NCBI RefSeq assembly: GCF_009827335.1
Contig: NZ_WTYH01000001.1
Location: forward strand, 1,550,001-1,614,000
Length of the DNA stretch: 64,000 nt
Direction: 5' to 3'
DNA from: Aurantiacibacter arachoides
Lineage (GTDB): Bacteria > Pseudomonadota > Alphaproteobacteria > Sphingomonadales > Sphingomonadaceae
Shown piece after piece: positions 1 to 7,607 of this stretch (its first letter is position 1; each line of letters starts with the position of its first letter). Both the position numbers and the translations under genes were made by a program. The notes beneath the pieces are model-generated. The model made no database searches. It saw nothing but the letters and a program-made list of their open reading frames with translations, and was not told where the DNA came from.

Positions 1-1265
1 TCCTGCACCGATGTGCCGCTGCCCGCCGCCACGCGCTTCTTGCGCTTGGCGTTGAGCAGTTCGGGGCGGGCGCGTTCCTTGGCCGTCATGGAGCCGATGA
101 TGGCGTCCATGTGCACCAGAACCTTGTCGTTCATGCCGCTGTCGGCCATCGCGGCCTTGGCCTTTTTCATGCCCGGCATCATGCCCGCCAGCATCCCCAG
201 CCCGCCCATGTTCTGCATCTGCTGCAATTGCTTGCGCAGGTCATTCATGTCGAACTTGCCCGCCATCATGCGCTTGGCGAGATCCTCGGCCTCGTCGGCC
301 TTGATGCTTTCTGCCGCGCGTTCGACCAGGCTGACGACATCGCCCATGCCCAGGATGCGATCGGCAACCCGCGCGGGATGGAAACGCTCGATGGCGTCGA
401 GCTTTTCGCCCGTGCCGGCGAACTTGATCGGCTTGCCGGTGACGGCGCGCATGGAAAGCGCCGCACCGCCGCGCGCGTCACCGTCCATGCGGGTGAGCAC
501 CACGCCGGTCAGCGGCACCTCGCTGGTGAAGCTTTGCGCTACATTGACCGCGTCCTGCCCGGTCAGCGCATCGACCACCAGCAGCACCTCGGCGGGGGTG
601 GAGACGGAGGCGACCGCCTTCATCTCCGCCATCAGCGCCTCGTCCACGTGCAGCCGGCCCGCGGTGTCAAGCAGCAACACGTCGTAATTCTGCAGCCTGG
701 CCGCGCCCAGCGCGCGCCGGGCGATGTCGACCGGCTGTTGCCCGGCGACGATCGGCAGGGTGGCGACGCCCGCCTGTTCGCCCAGGATCGCCAGCTGCTC
801 CTGCGCGGCGGGGCGGTTGACGTCGAGCGAGGCCATCAGCGGCTTCTTGCCCTGCTTGTCCTTCAGCAGCTTGGCGATCTTGGCGGTGCTGGTGGTCTTG
901 CCGGACCCTTGCAGGCCGACCATCATGATGACGGCGGGCGGCGCGACGTTAAGGTCCAGCGCCTCGCCCTCGCCCATCGGGCCCTTGCCCACGGCTTCCT
1001 CGCCGCCGAGCATGGCGACGAGTTCGTCGTTCACGATCTTGACGACCATCTGGCCCGGCGTGACCGACTTGAGCACTTCCTGCCCGATCGCGCGTTCCGT
1101 GACGCGGCCGATGAAATCGCGCGCCACGCTCAGCGCGACGTCCGCCTCCAGCAGGGCGACGCGCACCTCGCGCATGGCATCGCGCACGTCCTGTTCCGAC
1201 AGGGCACCGCGACCGCGCAGGCGATCGAACACGGTACCGAGGCGGTCGGACAGGCTATCGAACAT
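1..1265 (-). CDS. ffh: Signal recognition particle GTPase Ffh (3' end beyond window)
   Basis: Ffh binds signal sequences of nascent membrane proteins and, with 4.5S RNA and FtsY, delivers ribosomes to the translocon. The reading frame opens with MFDSLSDRLG, followed by the N-domain, the P-loop GLQGSGKTTSTAK near residue 105, the G-domain motif DTAGR and the TRMDGDARGG segment. The methionine-rich M domain starts with MMAGKFDMNDLRKQLQQMQNMGG. The frame is still open at base 1, so the C-terminal end is missing; about 421 residues are present of the usual 450-510. The ATG at 1265 is the natural start, matching the family N-terminus. tRNA-Ala lies just upstream on the same strand. Confidence 0.97.
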   Translation of the reverse strand, partial: MFDSLSDRLGTVFDRLRGRGALSEQDVRDAMREVRVALLEADVALSVARDFIGRVTERAIGQEVLKSVTPGQMVVKIVNDELVAMLGGEEAVGKGPMGEGEALDLNVAPPAVIMMVGLQGSGKTTSTAKIAKLLKDKQGKKPLMASLDVNRPAAQEQLAILGEQAGVATLPIVAGQQPVDIARRALGAARLQNYDVLLLDTAGRLHVDEALMAEMKAVASVSTPAEVLLVVDALTGQDAVNVAQSFTSEVPLTGVVLTRMDGDARGGAALSMRAVTGKPIKFAGTGEKLDAIERFHPARVADRILGMGDVVSLVERAAESIKADEAEDLAKRMMAGKFDMNDLRKQLQQMQNMGGLGMLAGMMPGMKKAKAAMADSGMNDKVLVHMDAIIGSMTAKERARPELLNAKRKKRVAAGSGTSVQ

Positions 1266-1381
1266 GCGATACTCCAAAACGCGAAAAACGCCGGCGGACG
1301 AGAACTCGTCAGCCAGCGTGCGGTCCCGGATGAGACCGGCTTAACCAGACAGGCACCGCTCGATGCCCGAATGAAGGTGAA

Positions 1382-1457
1382 TGGTGGAGCCTAGCGGGAT
1401 CGAACCGCTGACCTCAACACTGCCAGTGTTGCGCTCTCCCAGCTGAGCTAAGGCCCC
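1382..1457 (-). tRNA. tRNA-Ala (anticodon GGC)
   Basis: The minus strand folds into a 76-nt cloverleaf with a 7-bp acceptor stem (GGGGCCT with AGGCTCC, one G-U), a D arm with GCTCAGCTGGGAGAGC, the anticodon loop CTGGCAG giving anticodon GGC, the T loop TTCGATC and an encoded CCA end. It reads GCC alanine codons, abundant in this GC-rich genome. A short palindrome followed by five T residues lies downstream before ffh and may end the transcript. Confidence 0.97.
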
Positions 1458-1578
1458 GTACCATTCATGTTGCAGAGCCTCGTGGCGCTGCGGAGGTGGC
1501 CCTTTATGGAAAGGCCGCGCTCCTGACAAGAGGTAATATCAGACCGGGCGCCATCAAGTCAGCGCCCGGCCCGCGACA

Positions 1579-1911
1579 TCAATTGTCCTCGTCGCCTTCA
1601 CCGTCGGTGGTGGCCACGCCCAGGTCGTCGTCGCCGCCGAGGTCGACGTCGTTGTCCGGCGAATCCTCGTCGTCGTCGACGTCGAGTTCTTCCAGATCGT
1701 CATCGGCAAGATCCGAATCGGCGGCCTCGTCCTTCTTCTTGGCCTTGTCCTGCTCGTCGAAGGGAATCGGCTGCTTGGACTTGAGCACGGGCTCGGGCGT
1801 CCACTCGTTGCCGCATTCGATGCAGGTGACGGGGTCTTCCTTGTTCAGATCGTAGAAGCGCGTGGCGCACTTGGGGCAAGTGCGCTTGGTGCCCCATTCT
1901 GGCTTGACCAT
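1579..1911 (-). CDS. TIGR02300 (FYDLN acid) family protein
   Basis: A 110-residue protein typical of alphaproteobacteria. The first 40 residues form a small zinc-ribbon-like unit with CPKC (residues 12-15) and CIEC (30-33) and contain the eponymous FYDLN sequence at 19-23. The second half is extremely acidic, almost all D and E, and probably disordered. The start at MVKPEWG is chosen because it begins the family N-terminus; the frame stays open far upstream but that part overlaps the aroA promoter and coding region. Molecular function is not known; a nucleic-acid or protein interaction role is only a guess. It is divergent from aroA. Confidence 0.9.
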   Translation of the reverse strand: MVKPEWGTKRTCPKCATRFYDLNKEDPVTCIECGNEWTPEPVLKSKQPIPFDEQDKAKKKDEAADSDLADDDLEELDVDDDEDSPDNDVDLGGDDDLGVATTDGEGDEDN

Positions 1912-2038
1912 GATAGTGTCCTCGAAAATCGGAGAATTGGTGTGCGCGTCCGGAGCGGAACCCGCGAAAGCGCGCGCCTTGCCATAGGGCCTTGCCCCTG
2001 TCAAAGCCGCGCGCATCAACGACGAGGTAGGCACGCGC

Positions 2039-3415
2039 GTGAGCCATTCCAACCCGCCCACTCCCCGACGCTTCGCTGCGAGCGGTCCGCTGACCGGACG
2101 GGTGGCCGTGCCGGGCGACAAATCGATCAGCCACCGCGCGATCATGCTGGGCGCGCTGGCGGTGGGCGAAACGCGGGTGACGGGGCTGCTGGAGGGCGAG
2201 GACGTGCTCGCCACCGCCGCCGCCATGCGGGCGATGGGTGCCACGATCGTTCGACAGGCTCGGAATGAGCGGGGTGAAGCCGCCTGGAGCATCCACGGCG
2301 TCGGTGTCGGCGGCCTGTTGCAGCCCACGCAGGCACTGGACATGGGCAATTCGGGCACCAGCACGCGATTGCTGATGGGCCTCGTCGCCAGCCATCCGAT
2401 CCGCGCCATGTTCACCGGCGATGCCAGCCTGTCGAAGCGCCCCATGGGCCGGGTGATCGAGCCGCTGAGCCAGATGGGCGCGGCTTTCGAGGCCAGTGGA
2501 CAGGCGCTTGGCGGCGGCCGCCTGCCGCTCATGCTGCGCGGCATCTCGCCCGCCGTGCCGATCACCTATCGCCTGCCCGTCGCCAGCGCGCAGGTGAAGA
2601 GCGCCGTGCTGCTCGCCGGCCTCAACACCGCGGGGATCACCACCGTCATCGAGCCTGTCCCCACCCGCGACCATTCCGAACGGATGCTGCGCGGCTTCGG
2701 CGCGAAGCTGGAGGTCGGCGAGGATGCCGGCGCGCGCGTGATCCGCATCCACGGCGAGGCGGAGCTGACGCCGCAGGTCATCACCGTCCCCGGAGACCCG
2801 TCGAGCGCCGCCTTCTTCGCCGTCGCCGCATTGCTGGTGCCAGGCAGCGACCTCGTGATCGCCAATGTCGGCCTCAACCCCACCCGCGCCGCGTTGTTCG
2901 ACGTGCTGCGACAAATGGGCGGCTCCATAGAGGAACTGGACCGGCGCGAGGTCGGCGGGGAGCCGGTGGCGGATTTGCGCGTGCGGCACTCGATCCTCAC
3001 GGGCATAGACGTTGACCCAATGGTCGTGCCGGCGATGGTTGACGAATTTCCGGTGCTCTTCGTGGCCGCTGCGCTGGCGCAAGGGACGACAACGACCAAG
3101 GGTCTCGATGAGTTGCGCGTCAAGGAATCCGACCGCATCACCGCCATGGCCGACGCGCTCACGCTGGCGGGCGCGCGAGTGGAAGAACACGAGGACGGCC
3201 TGACGATCGAGGGAACCGGAGGCGATCTCCTTCGCGGGACGCCGGAATATGAGTGGGTCACGACCCACCTCGATCACCGGATCGCCATGAGCATGGCCGT
3301 GGCGGGCCTCGCCAGCCGCGATGGCGTTCAGGTGGACGACACCGGGCCTATCGCAACAAGCTTCCCCACATTCGAGGCGCTGCTGAGCCGCGCCATGCAC
3401 GGAGAACCCGCATGA
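2039..3415 (+). CDS. aroA: 3-phosphoshikimate 1-carboxyvinyltransferase (EPSP synthase), class II
   Basis: Transfers the enolpyruvyl group of PEP to shikimate-3-phosphate, the sixth step of the shikimate pathway, in the cytoplasm. The 458 residues resemble the class II (CP4-like) enzymes: [13 protein letters not shown] near residue 23, [36 protein letters not shown] and the late [10 protein letters not shown]. The start is GTG; no ATG fits better. Position 106, in GNSGTSTR, is glycine, whereas the glyphosate-insensitive CP4 enzyme has alanine at the matching place. Residues about 70-80 look like an insertion relative to CP4, encoded by a repeat-like sequence. The stop overlaps the next gene's start as ATGA. 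Confidence 0.97.
   Translation: MSHSNPPTPRRFAASGPLTGRVAVPGDKSISHRAIMLGALAVGETRVTGLLEGEDVLATAAAMRAMGATIVRQARNERGEAAWSIHGVGVGGLLQPTQALDMGNSGTSTRLLMGLVASHPIRAMFTGDASLSKRPMGRVIEPLSQMGAAFEASGQALGGGRLPLMLRGISPAVPITYRLPVASAQVKSAVLLAGLNTAGITTVIEPVPTRDHSERMLRGFGAKLEVGEDAGARVIRIHGEAELTPQVITVPGDPSSAAFFAVAALLVPGSDLVIANVGLNPTRAALFDVLRQMGGSIEELDRREVGGEPVADLRVRHSILTGIDVDPMVVPAMVDEFPVLFVAAALAQGTTTTKGLDELRVKESDRITAMADALTLAGARVEEHEDGLTIEGTGGDLLRGTPEYEWVTTHLDHRIAMSMAVAGLASRDGVQVDDTGPIATSFPTFEALLSRAMHGEPA
2246..2274. repeat. Sphingomonad-type short interspersed repeat fragment inside aroA
   Basis: The segment around GTTCGACAGGCTCGGAATG closely resembles short intergenic repeats of the form TTCGACAAGCTCAGCATGAG that I recall as scattered through sphingomonad genomes. 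It lies in the aroA frame and encodes VRQARNERG, where CP4-type AroA is about six residues shorter. I see no second good copy in this window, so identity as a repeat rests on recall. Confidence 0.45.
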
Positions 3416-3855
3416 AGCCCCGTCGTTTTCTCTCGCTCGCCCTTCTTGCCCTCGCCGCCTGTTCGCAGGCTGCCCAGGCCGCCACCTACGAGATGTTTCG
3501 CGATCCGAACTGCGGCTGTTGCCTCGCCTGGGTGCGCCACGTGGACGCGGCAGTGGCGGAAAGCGTTACCGTGACCGACAGCACCGACATGGGCGCGCTC
3601 AAGGACCGGCTGGGCGTCCCTCAGGAATTGCGCAGTTGCCACACGATGGTGGTGGAAGGGTACGTGATCGAAGGCCACGTTCCGGCCGAGGACATCGCCC
3701 GTCTGCTTGCCGAGCGGCCCGAGGGCGTCACCGGCCTCGCCGTGCCAGGCATGCCGGTCGGCTCGCCCGGCATGGAGATGGGCGACCGGGTGCAGCCCTA
3801 CCAGGTCATCGCTTTCGGAGAGGCCGGCATGTCGGTCTTCGCGACGCACCCCTGA
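3412..3855 (+). CDS. DUF411 domain protein, exported
   Basis: The 147-residue product has a signal peptide ([23 protein letters not shown]); a cysteine at position 17 could make it a lipoprotein, though the lipobox is imperfect. The mature part shows the DUF411 core: [14 protein letters not shown] with a CGCC metal-binding-like motif, the conserved [21 protein letters not shown] block, and the [15 protein letters not shown] segment. DUF411 proteins often sit with copper or other metal-resistance genes and are thought to bind metal in the periplasm. Here no metal genes are near. The start codon overlaps the aroA stop, so translation is probably coupled. Confidence 0.9.
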   Translation: MKPRRFLSLALLALAACSQAAQAATYEMFRDPNCGCCLAWVRHVDAAVAESVTVTDSTDMGALKDRLGVPQELRSCHTMVVEGYVIEGHVPAEDIARLLAERPEGVTGLAVPGMPVGSPGMEMGDRVQPYQVIAFGEAGMSVFATHP

Positions 3856-3862
3856 CGGCCTG

Positions 3863-4183
3863 TCAGGCGGGGCTCGACACTTTCATCAGCACCAGCCCGC
3901 TGACGATCAGCACGGCGGCCAGCACGCGCAGCGGCGTCACCGCCTCCCCCAGCAGTACGATGCCGACCACGAAGGCGCCGATCGCGCCGATGCCCGTCCA
4001 CACGGTATAGGCCGTGCCCAGCGGCAACGATTTCATCGCCACTGCCAGCAGACCGAAACTGAATATCATGGCGACGATCGTGACTGCCGCTGGCCCGGGC
4101 CGGGTGAAGCCGTCGGACAGTTTCATGGAATAGGCCCACACGGTCTCGAGCAGTCCGGCGACAAAAAGAATGAACCAGGCCAA
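3863..4183 (-). CDS. gdx: SMR family guanidinium exporter (Gdx/SugE type)
   Basis: A 106-residue, four-helix inner-membrane proton antiporter. Every residue I can place from the Gdx subfamily is present: Gly10, the proton/substrate-binding Glu13, Trp16, Ser42, Tyr59 and Trp62, with the LPLGTAYTVWTGIGA block. Gdx proteins export guanidinium, unlike the polyaromatic-cation exporter EmrE. I choose the TTG at 4183 because AAGGAG lies six bases upstream and homologues begin MAW; the frame continues upstream but without family similarity. The leader carries hairpins resembling a guanidine-II riboswitch, which supports the substrate assignment. It converges with DUF411 and diverges from the S33 hydrolase gene. 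Confidence 0.92.
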   Translation of the reverse strand: MAWFILFVAGLLETVWAYSMKLSDGFTRPGPAAVTIVAMIFSFGLLAVAMKSLPLGTAYTVWTGIGAIGAFVVGIVLLGEAVTPLRVLAAVLIVSGLVLMKVSSPA

Positions 4184-4211
4184 GGCAGCCTCCTTCGCGA
4201 GAATTGCGCTG

Positions 4212-4264
4212 CCGGGCCGTCCCGGTCTTGATCGCCTTCCCGGCACGCAGGACGTGGCCTGCGC
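4212..4264 (-). promoter_or_regulatory. Candidate guanidine-II (mini-ykkC) riboswitch upstream of gdx
   Basis: Guanidine-II riboswitches consist of two small hairpins with ACGR loops just before the ribosome binding site. On the minus strand the proximal hairpin (4225 to 4212) is CCGGG-ACGG-CCCGG, exactly the expected ACGR tetraloop closed by G-C. About 19 nt upstream (4264 to 4245) a 7-bp stem GCGCAGG/CCTGCGT encloses CCACGT, which has ACG but not a clean ACGR tetraloop. The proximal hairpin ends about 16 nt before the AAGGAG of gdx. Family knowledge (SMR gene downstream) and geometry fit; the degenerate distal loop is the weak point. Confidence 0.55.
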
Positions 4265-4327
4265 GGGTATGCAGATAGCAGGGCGTTTGCGGTTCTCAAG
4301 CCGCCCACGGGGCGATAAGGACGGGCC

Positions 4328-5338
4328 ATGAGGCTACTTTCCGTGCTGTCCCCGTTGCTGCTTGCGTTTGCCACCCCGGTGCTGGCGCAGGATCTGCCGC
4401 AAACCCCCGCCGCCTGGGCCGAGGCCGACCGCGAACTGATGGTGCCGGTCGAGGGTGGGCGCGTGTGGGTGCGGGTGAACGGCGACCTCGACAGCGAGGG
4501 CCATCCGCCCGCGATCTTCATCCACGGCGGCCCCGGCGGCACGCACCTGGGCCTCGCCGGGCTGACCGCGCTGGCGGACGAGCGCGCGGTCATTCTCTAC
4601 GACCAGCTCGATTCGGGCCGCTCCGACCATCCGGGCGATCCGGCCAACTGGCGGGTCGAGCGGTTCGTTGCAGAGCTCGAGGCGATCCGCCAGGCGCTGG
4701 GCGTGGAGCGCTGGCACGTCATCGGCCATTCGTGGGGTGCGGCGCTGGCGCTGGAATATGCCGCCGCCTACCCGCAGCACACCGCCAGCGCCGTGCTGGG
4801 CGGCACCTACATCTCCACGCCGCACTGGATCATGGGCACCAACCTGCTGATCCGCGAGCTGCCGGACGCAATCCGCGACACGATCATCGCCTGCGAAAGC
4901 GCGAGCCCGCCGCCAGCCGAAACCTGCGGCCCGGCCACCGATGCCTTCTACGCGGTCTACAACGGCCGGCCCGATCGCCCCGCGCCGACCGAGGCGCAAC
5001 GCGCCTACAGCGTTCGGTACGCGGGCGAAGGCTTCAACCCCGAGCTCTACAACGTCATGTGGGGGCCGAGCGAATTTGCCGCCCGCGGCACCCTCGTCGG
5101 CTACGATGGGACACCGCTGCTCGCCCGCGTGGACGGCAGCCGCACCCTGTTCATGGTCGGCCAGTACGACGAGGCACAGCTGGATCAGGTGCTCGACTTC
5201 GTGACGCTCACACCCGGCTCGGAACTGGCCGTGGTCCCCGGCGGATCGCACAGCTTTCCCGGAGAGCGCCCGGCGGAAACCGAGGGGCTGCTGCGCGCCT
5301 GGATGGCGCGGATCGATAGCCGGGAGGATAGCGAATGA
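4328..5338 (+). CDS. Exported alpha/beta hydrolase, proline iminopeptidase-like (S33)
   Basis: The 336-residue protein begins with a clear signal peptide (MRLLSVLSPLLLAFATPVLAQ). It has the oxyanion motif FIHGGPGG near residue 63, the DQLDSGRSDHP block typical of prolyl iminopeptidases, the nucleophile elbow GHSWGAA near residue 135, a late Asp in GQYDEAQ and the catalytic His in GGSHSFPG. Members cleave N-terminal proline from peptides, but many related hydrolases have other substrates, so the exact activity is uncertain. It has an AAGGA ribosome site and its stop overlaps the cmk start as ATGA, implying coupling with cmk. Confidence 0.88.
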   Translation: MRLLSVLSPLLLAFATPVLAQDLPQTPAAWAEADRELMVPVEGGRVWVRVNGDLDSEGHPPAIFIHGGPGGTHLGLAGLTALADERAVILYDQLDSGRSDHPGDPANWRVERFVAELEAIRQALGVERWHVIGHSWGAALALEYAAAYPQHTASAVLGGTYISTPHWIMGTNLLIRELPDAIRDTIIACESASPPPAETCGPATDAFYAVYNGRPDRPAPTEAQRAYSVRYAGEGFNPELYNVMWGPSEFAARGTLVGYDGTPLLARVDGSRTLFMVGQYDEAQLDQVLDFVTLTPGSELAVVPGGSHSFPGERPAETEGLLRAWMARIDSREDSE

Positions 5339-5970
5339 TCATTGCCGTCGATGGACCGACCGCGTCGGGCAAGGGCACCGTGGCCCGCGCCGTGGCCGCG
5401 CATTTCGGCCTGCCTCATCTCGACACCGGCCTGCTTTATCGCGCGGTCGGCTACACCGTGGCGCGGATGGGCGGCGATCCCGACGATCCCGCCAGCGCAC
5501 TTGCCGGCACCGGCTTTCCGGACGCAACGCTCGCCGATCCCGAGCTGCGCAGCGAGGACGTGGGCGGCCTTGCCAGCCGTGTTTCGCGCCATCCGCAAGT
5601 GCGCGCCGCGCTGTTCGAACGCCAGCGCGCGTTTGCCACGCAGCCGGGCGGCGCCGTGCTCGATGGGCGCGACATCGGCACCGTCATTGCGCCCGAGGCC
5701 GAGGCCAAGCTGTTCGTCACCGCCAGCCTTGCTGCCCGCGCCGAGCGGCGGTTTCGCGAAATGCGCGACAGCGGTCGCCAGGCAGACCTGCGGGACATCC
5801 TGGACGATCTGACCGCGCGCGACGAACGTGACCAGAACCGCGCCGATGCCCCCCTGAAAGTTGCCGAGGGCGCCTGTGTGCTCGACACGACCGGGATGAC
5901 GATCGAACAAGCCATCGCGGAGGCTGTCGCCGCAGTGAACGCGGCTACGGGCGTACCAGCCCGCGGCTAG
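5335..5970 (+). CDS. cmk: Cytidylate kinase
   Basis: Phosphorylates CMP and dCMP with ATP in nucleotide salvage and supply. The 211 residues show the P-loop IAVDGPTASGKGT at 2-14, the LDTGLLYRAVG substrate segment, the LDGRDIGTVIAP motif and the LTARDERDQNRADAPL lid region, all standard for bacterial Cmk. In many bacteria cmk lies directly before rpsA; here an Mpo1-like gene and a glycosyltransferase gene separate them. Its 3' end overlaps the convergent Mpo1-like gene by four bases. Confidence 0.97.
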   Translation: MIIAVDGPTASGKGTVARAVAAHFGLPHLDTGLLYRAVGYTVARMGGDPDDPASALAGTGFPDATLADPELRSEDVGGLASRVSRHPQVRAALFERQRAFATQPGGAVLDGRDIGTVIAPEAEAKLFVTASLAARAERRFREMRDSGRQADLRDILDDLTARDERDQNRADAPLKVAEGACVLDTTGMTIEQAIAEAVAAVNAATGVPARG

Positions 5971-6470
5971 CCTGCGTGGACCTGCCGCCGCAGGTCGCCG
6001 AGGAGCCCCATCGCGAACAATCCTTCGCACACCACGAACAGCGGGCCGACCAGCAGGCTTTTGATGTCATCGAGAAAGGCGGGCTTGCGGCCTTCGTAAT
6101 GGTGACCCAGGAACTGCAACGTCCAGCCCGCCACGAACAGCCCGATCCCGCCCGCCAACCATACCACGGTCGAGACCTGCGCGATCCAGTGGCCCGCAGA
6201 GCACAGCAGCGCCAGCAGCACCGCCATCAGCAGGCCCACCTTAAGGTCCAGCCGCAGATACCACAGCGCCGCGAGCACGCTGCCCACCATGGCCGGGGTC
6301 GCCACCCAGCCGCCCAGGTCCCACGTGGGCCGCGAAAGCAGCACCTCCACCGCCAATACGATGAGCGGGATGCCCAGGGCGTGGGTCGCCACGTTGCGAT
6401 GATCGCGGTGGTATTCGCCGTAGCTGGCGAGTGCTTCAACCAGGTTTGTCACTGGTAGAAACCTAGACAC
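5967..6470 (-). CDS. Mpo1-like membrane protein (DUF962 family)
   Basis: A 167-residue protein with about four membrane helices. It has the two histidine-rich family motifs: YHRDHRNVATHALGIP near residue 20 and LGHHYEGRKPAF near residue 122. The yeast member Mpo1 is an iron-dependent dioxygenase acting in alpha-oxidation of 2-hydroxy fatty acids, and sphingomonads make 2-hydroxy fatty acids for their sphingolipids, so a similar role here is plausible but inferred. It converges with cmk with a four-base overlap. Confidence 0.85.
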   Translation of the reverse strand: MSRFLPVTNLVEALASYGEYHRDHRNVATHALGIPLIVLAVEVLLSRPTWDLGGWVATPAMVGSVLAALWYLRLDLKVGLLMAVLLALLCSAGHWIAQVSTVVWLAGGIGLFVAGWTLQFLGHHYEGRKPAFLDDIKSLLVGPLFVVCEGLFAMGLLGDLRRQVHAG

Positions 6471-6554
6471 GTCGTCCCGAGGAATCTAGTCGGCTCATGA
6501 TTACGCGTTGATTGCATTATCCGGCGCAGCATTCCGAAGGTCAGTAATCAGAAT

Positions 6555-7400
6555 ATGGCTATCACATCTATCTGTAACAGCGGCTTGGGCAACCAGCTGT
6601 TCCAGTATGCCGCTGGCAAGTCGCTGGCTTTCAACCTAGGCACCGAACTGGTCATCGATGCCCGCCACTTTCAGGCCGTCACCGAGGCGGACAAGATGTT
6701 CCGCCTTGGAGAAATTGGCATTCCTGAAAAGGTCAAGCAACTGCGTCCGGGGCTTTTTAAGGCACACGGGCTTCCCCTGCGTGCCTATCGCTGGCTGAAG
6801 CGAGAGAGAAGGCGCCATTACGTCGAGCCAAGGCTGGGATATTTCGAAGATTATCAATCGCTCCAAGACGGCGCATATTTGGTTGGTTGCTTCCAGTCGC
6901 CCAAGTATTTCGCCGGAAATGAAGATCGAATATTCGCCGACACGCAGATAGACGAAGCCTTCTCGAAGATTGAACCGCGCTCCCCCGAGAACGCAATAAA
7001 CGTTCACGTGCGGCGTGGAGATTACCTCGCGAACCCAGGTTATGTCCTGACCGACCCGCTCGCTTACTACCGCGAAGCCCTCGCCGCCGCGCGCAAGGCC
7101 CTGCCCCACGCGCCGCTGGTGGTCTTTTCCGATGATATCCCGTGGTGCCGCGAGCAGGACCTGTTCGCCGGCGCACAGTTCATGGAGCCGATTGCGGGCG
7201 AAAGCCCCTGGGCGGATCTCGTGCGTATGTCGCGCTGCGCCGCGCTCGTCATCGCCAACAGCTCCTATTCGTGGTGGGCCGGATGGTTCGCCATGCAGCG
7301 CGGCGCGCAGGTCTATTGCCCGCGCCAGTGGATCAAGGGCCTCGATAGCGCCGATCTCCACATTTATCCCGATGCGTGGACGGTGATCGGCGAAGCCTGA
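6555..7400 (+). CDS. Alpha-1,2-fucosyltransferase-like glycosyltransferase (GT11)
   Basis: The 281 residues carry both GT11 hallmarks: the N-terminal GLGNQLFQYAAG at 10-21 and the donor-binding VHVRRGDYL near residue 151, plus the late ANSSYSWWAGWFA block. GT11 enzymes transfer fucose from GDP-fucose in alpha-1,2 linkage to surface glycans. No other glycan gene is nearby. The 5' half and the upstream spacer are visibly less GC-rich than the neighbours, and the gene sits between cmk and rpsA, which suggests lateral acquisition. The ribosome site is weak. Confidence 0.88.
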   Translation: MAITSICNSGLGNQLFQYAAGKSLAFNLGTELVIDARHFQAVTEADKMFRLGEIGIPEKVKQLRPGLFKAHGLPLRAYRWLKRERRRHYVEPRLGYFEDYQSLQDGAYLVGCFQSPKYFAGNEDRIFADTQIDEAFSKIEPRSPENAINVHVRRGDYLANPGYVLTDPLAYYREALAAARKALPHAPLVVFSDDIPWCREQDLFAGAQFMEPIAGESPWADLVRMSRCAALVIANSSYSWWAGWFAMQRGAQVYCPRQWIKGLDSADLHIYPDAWTVIGEA

Positions 7401-7607
7401 GCGGGCGCAAATCCCTTGCCTTTCGCCCCTCTTTCGCCTAGGCGCGCGGCCGTTCTCTTGCATCGTCCGATACGAGGAACCCGCATGGTGGCATCCGGCC
7501 CCGCGCGGCAGTCGGCCTCTTGCCCCGCTGGCCTCGCAATCGTGCGAGAGACGGGCCCAAGACCCGGGTAAAACCCGTGGCCGGTAGCAAATGTGAAGGA
7601 AACCAAC
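7401..7607 (+). promoter_or_regulatory. Untranslated leader and promoter region of rpsA
   Basis: About 200 non-coding bases separate the GT11 gene from rpsA. The last 60 bases hold interleaved GGG/CCC runs (around ACGGGCCCAAGACCCGGG and ACCCGTGG) that can form alternative hairpins before the ribosome site GAAGGA. S1 is known to repress its own translation through leader structure in E. coli; similar control here is inference. Confidence 0.35.

Noticed and set aside
4245..4264. Reading the distal gdx-leader stem as a Rho-independent terminator of the S33 gene's opposite strand
   Set aside because: No T run on either strand and it lies upstream of, not after, both genes.
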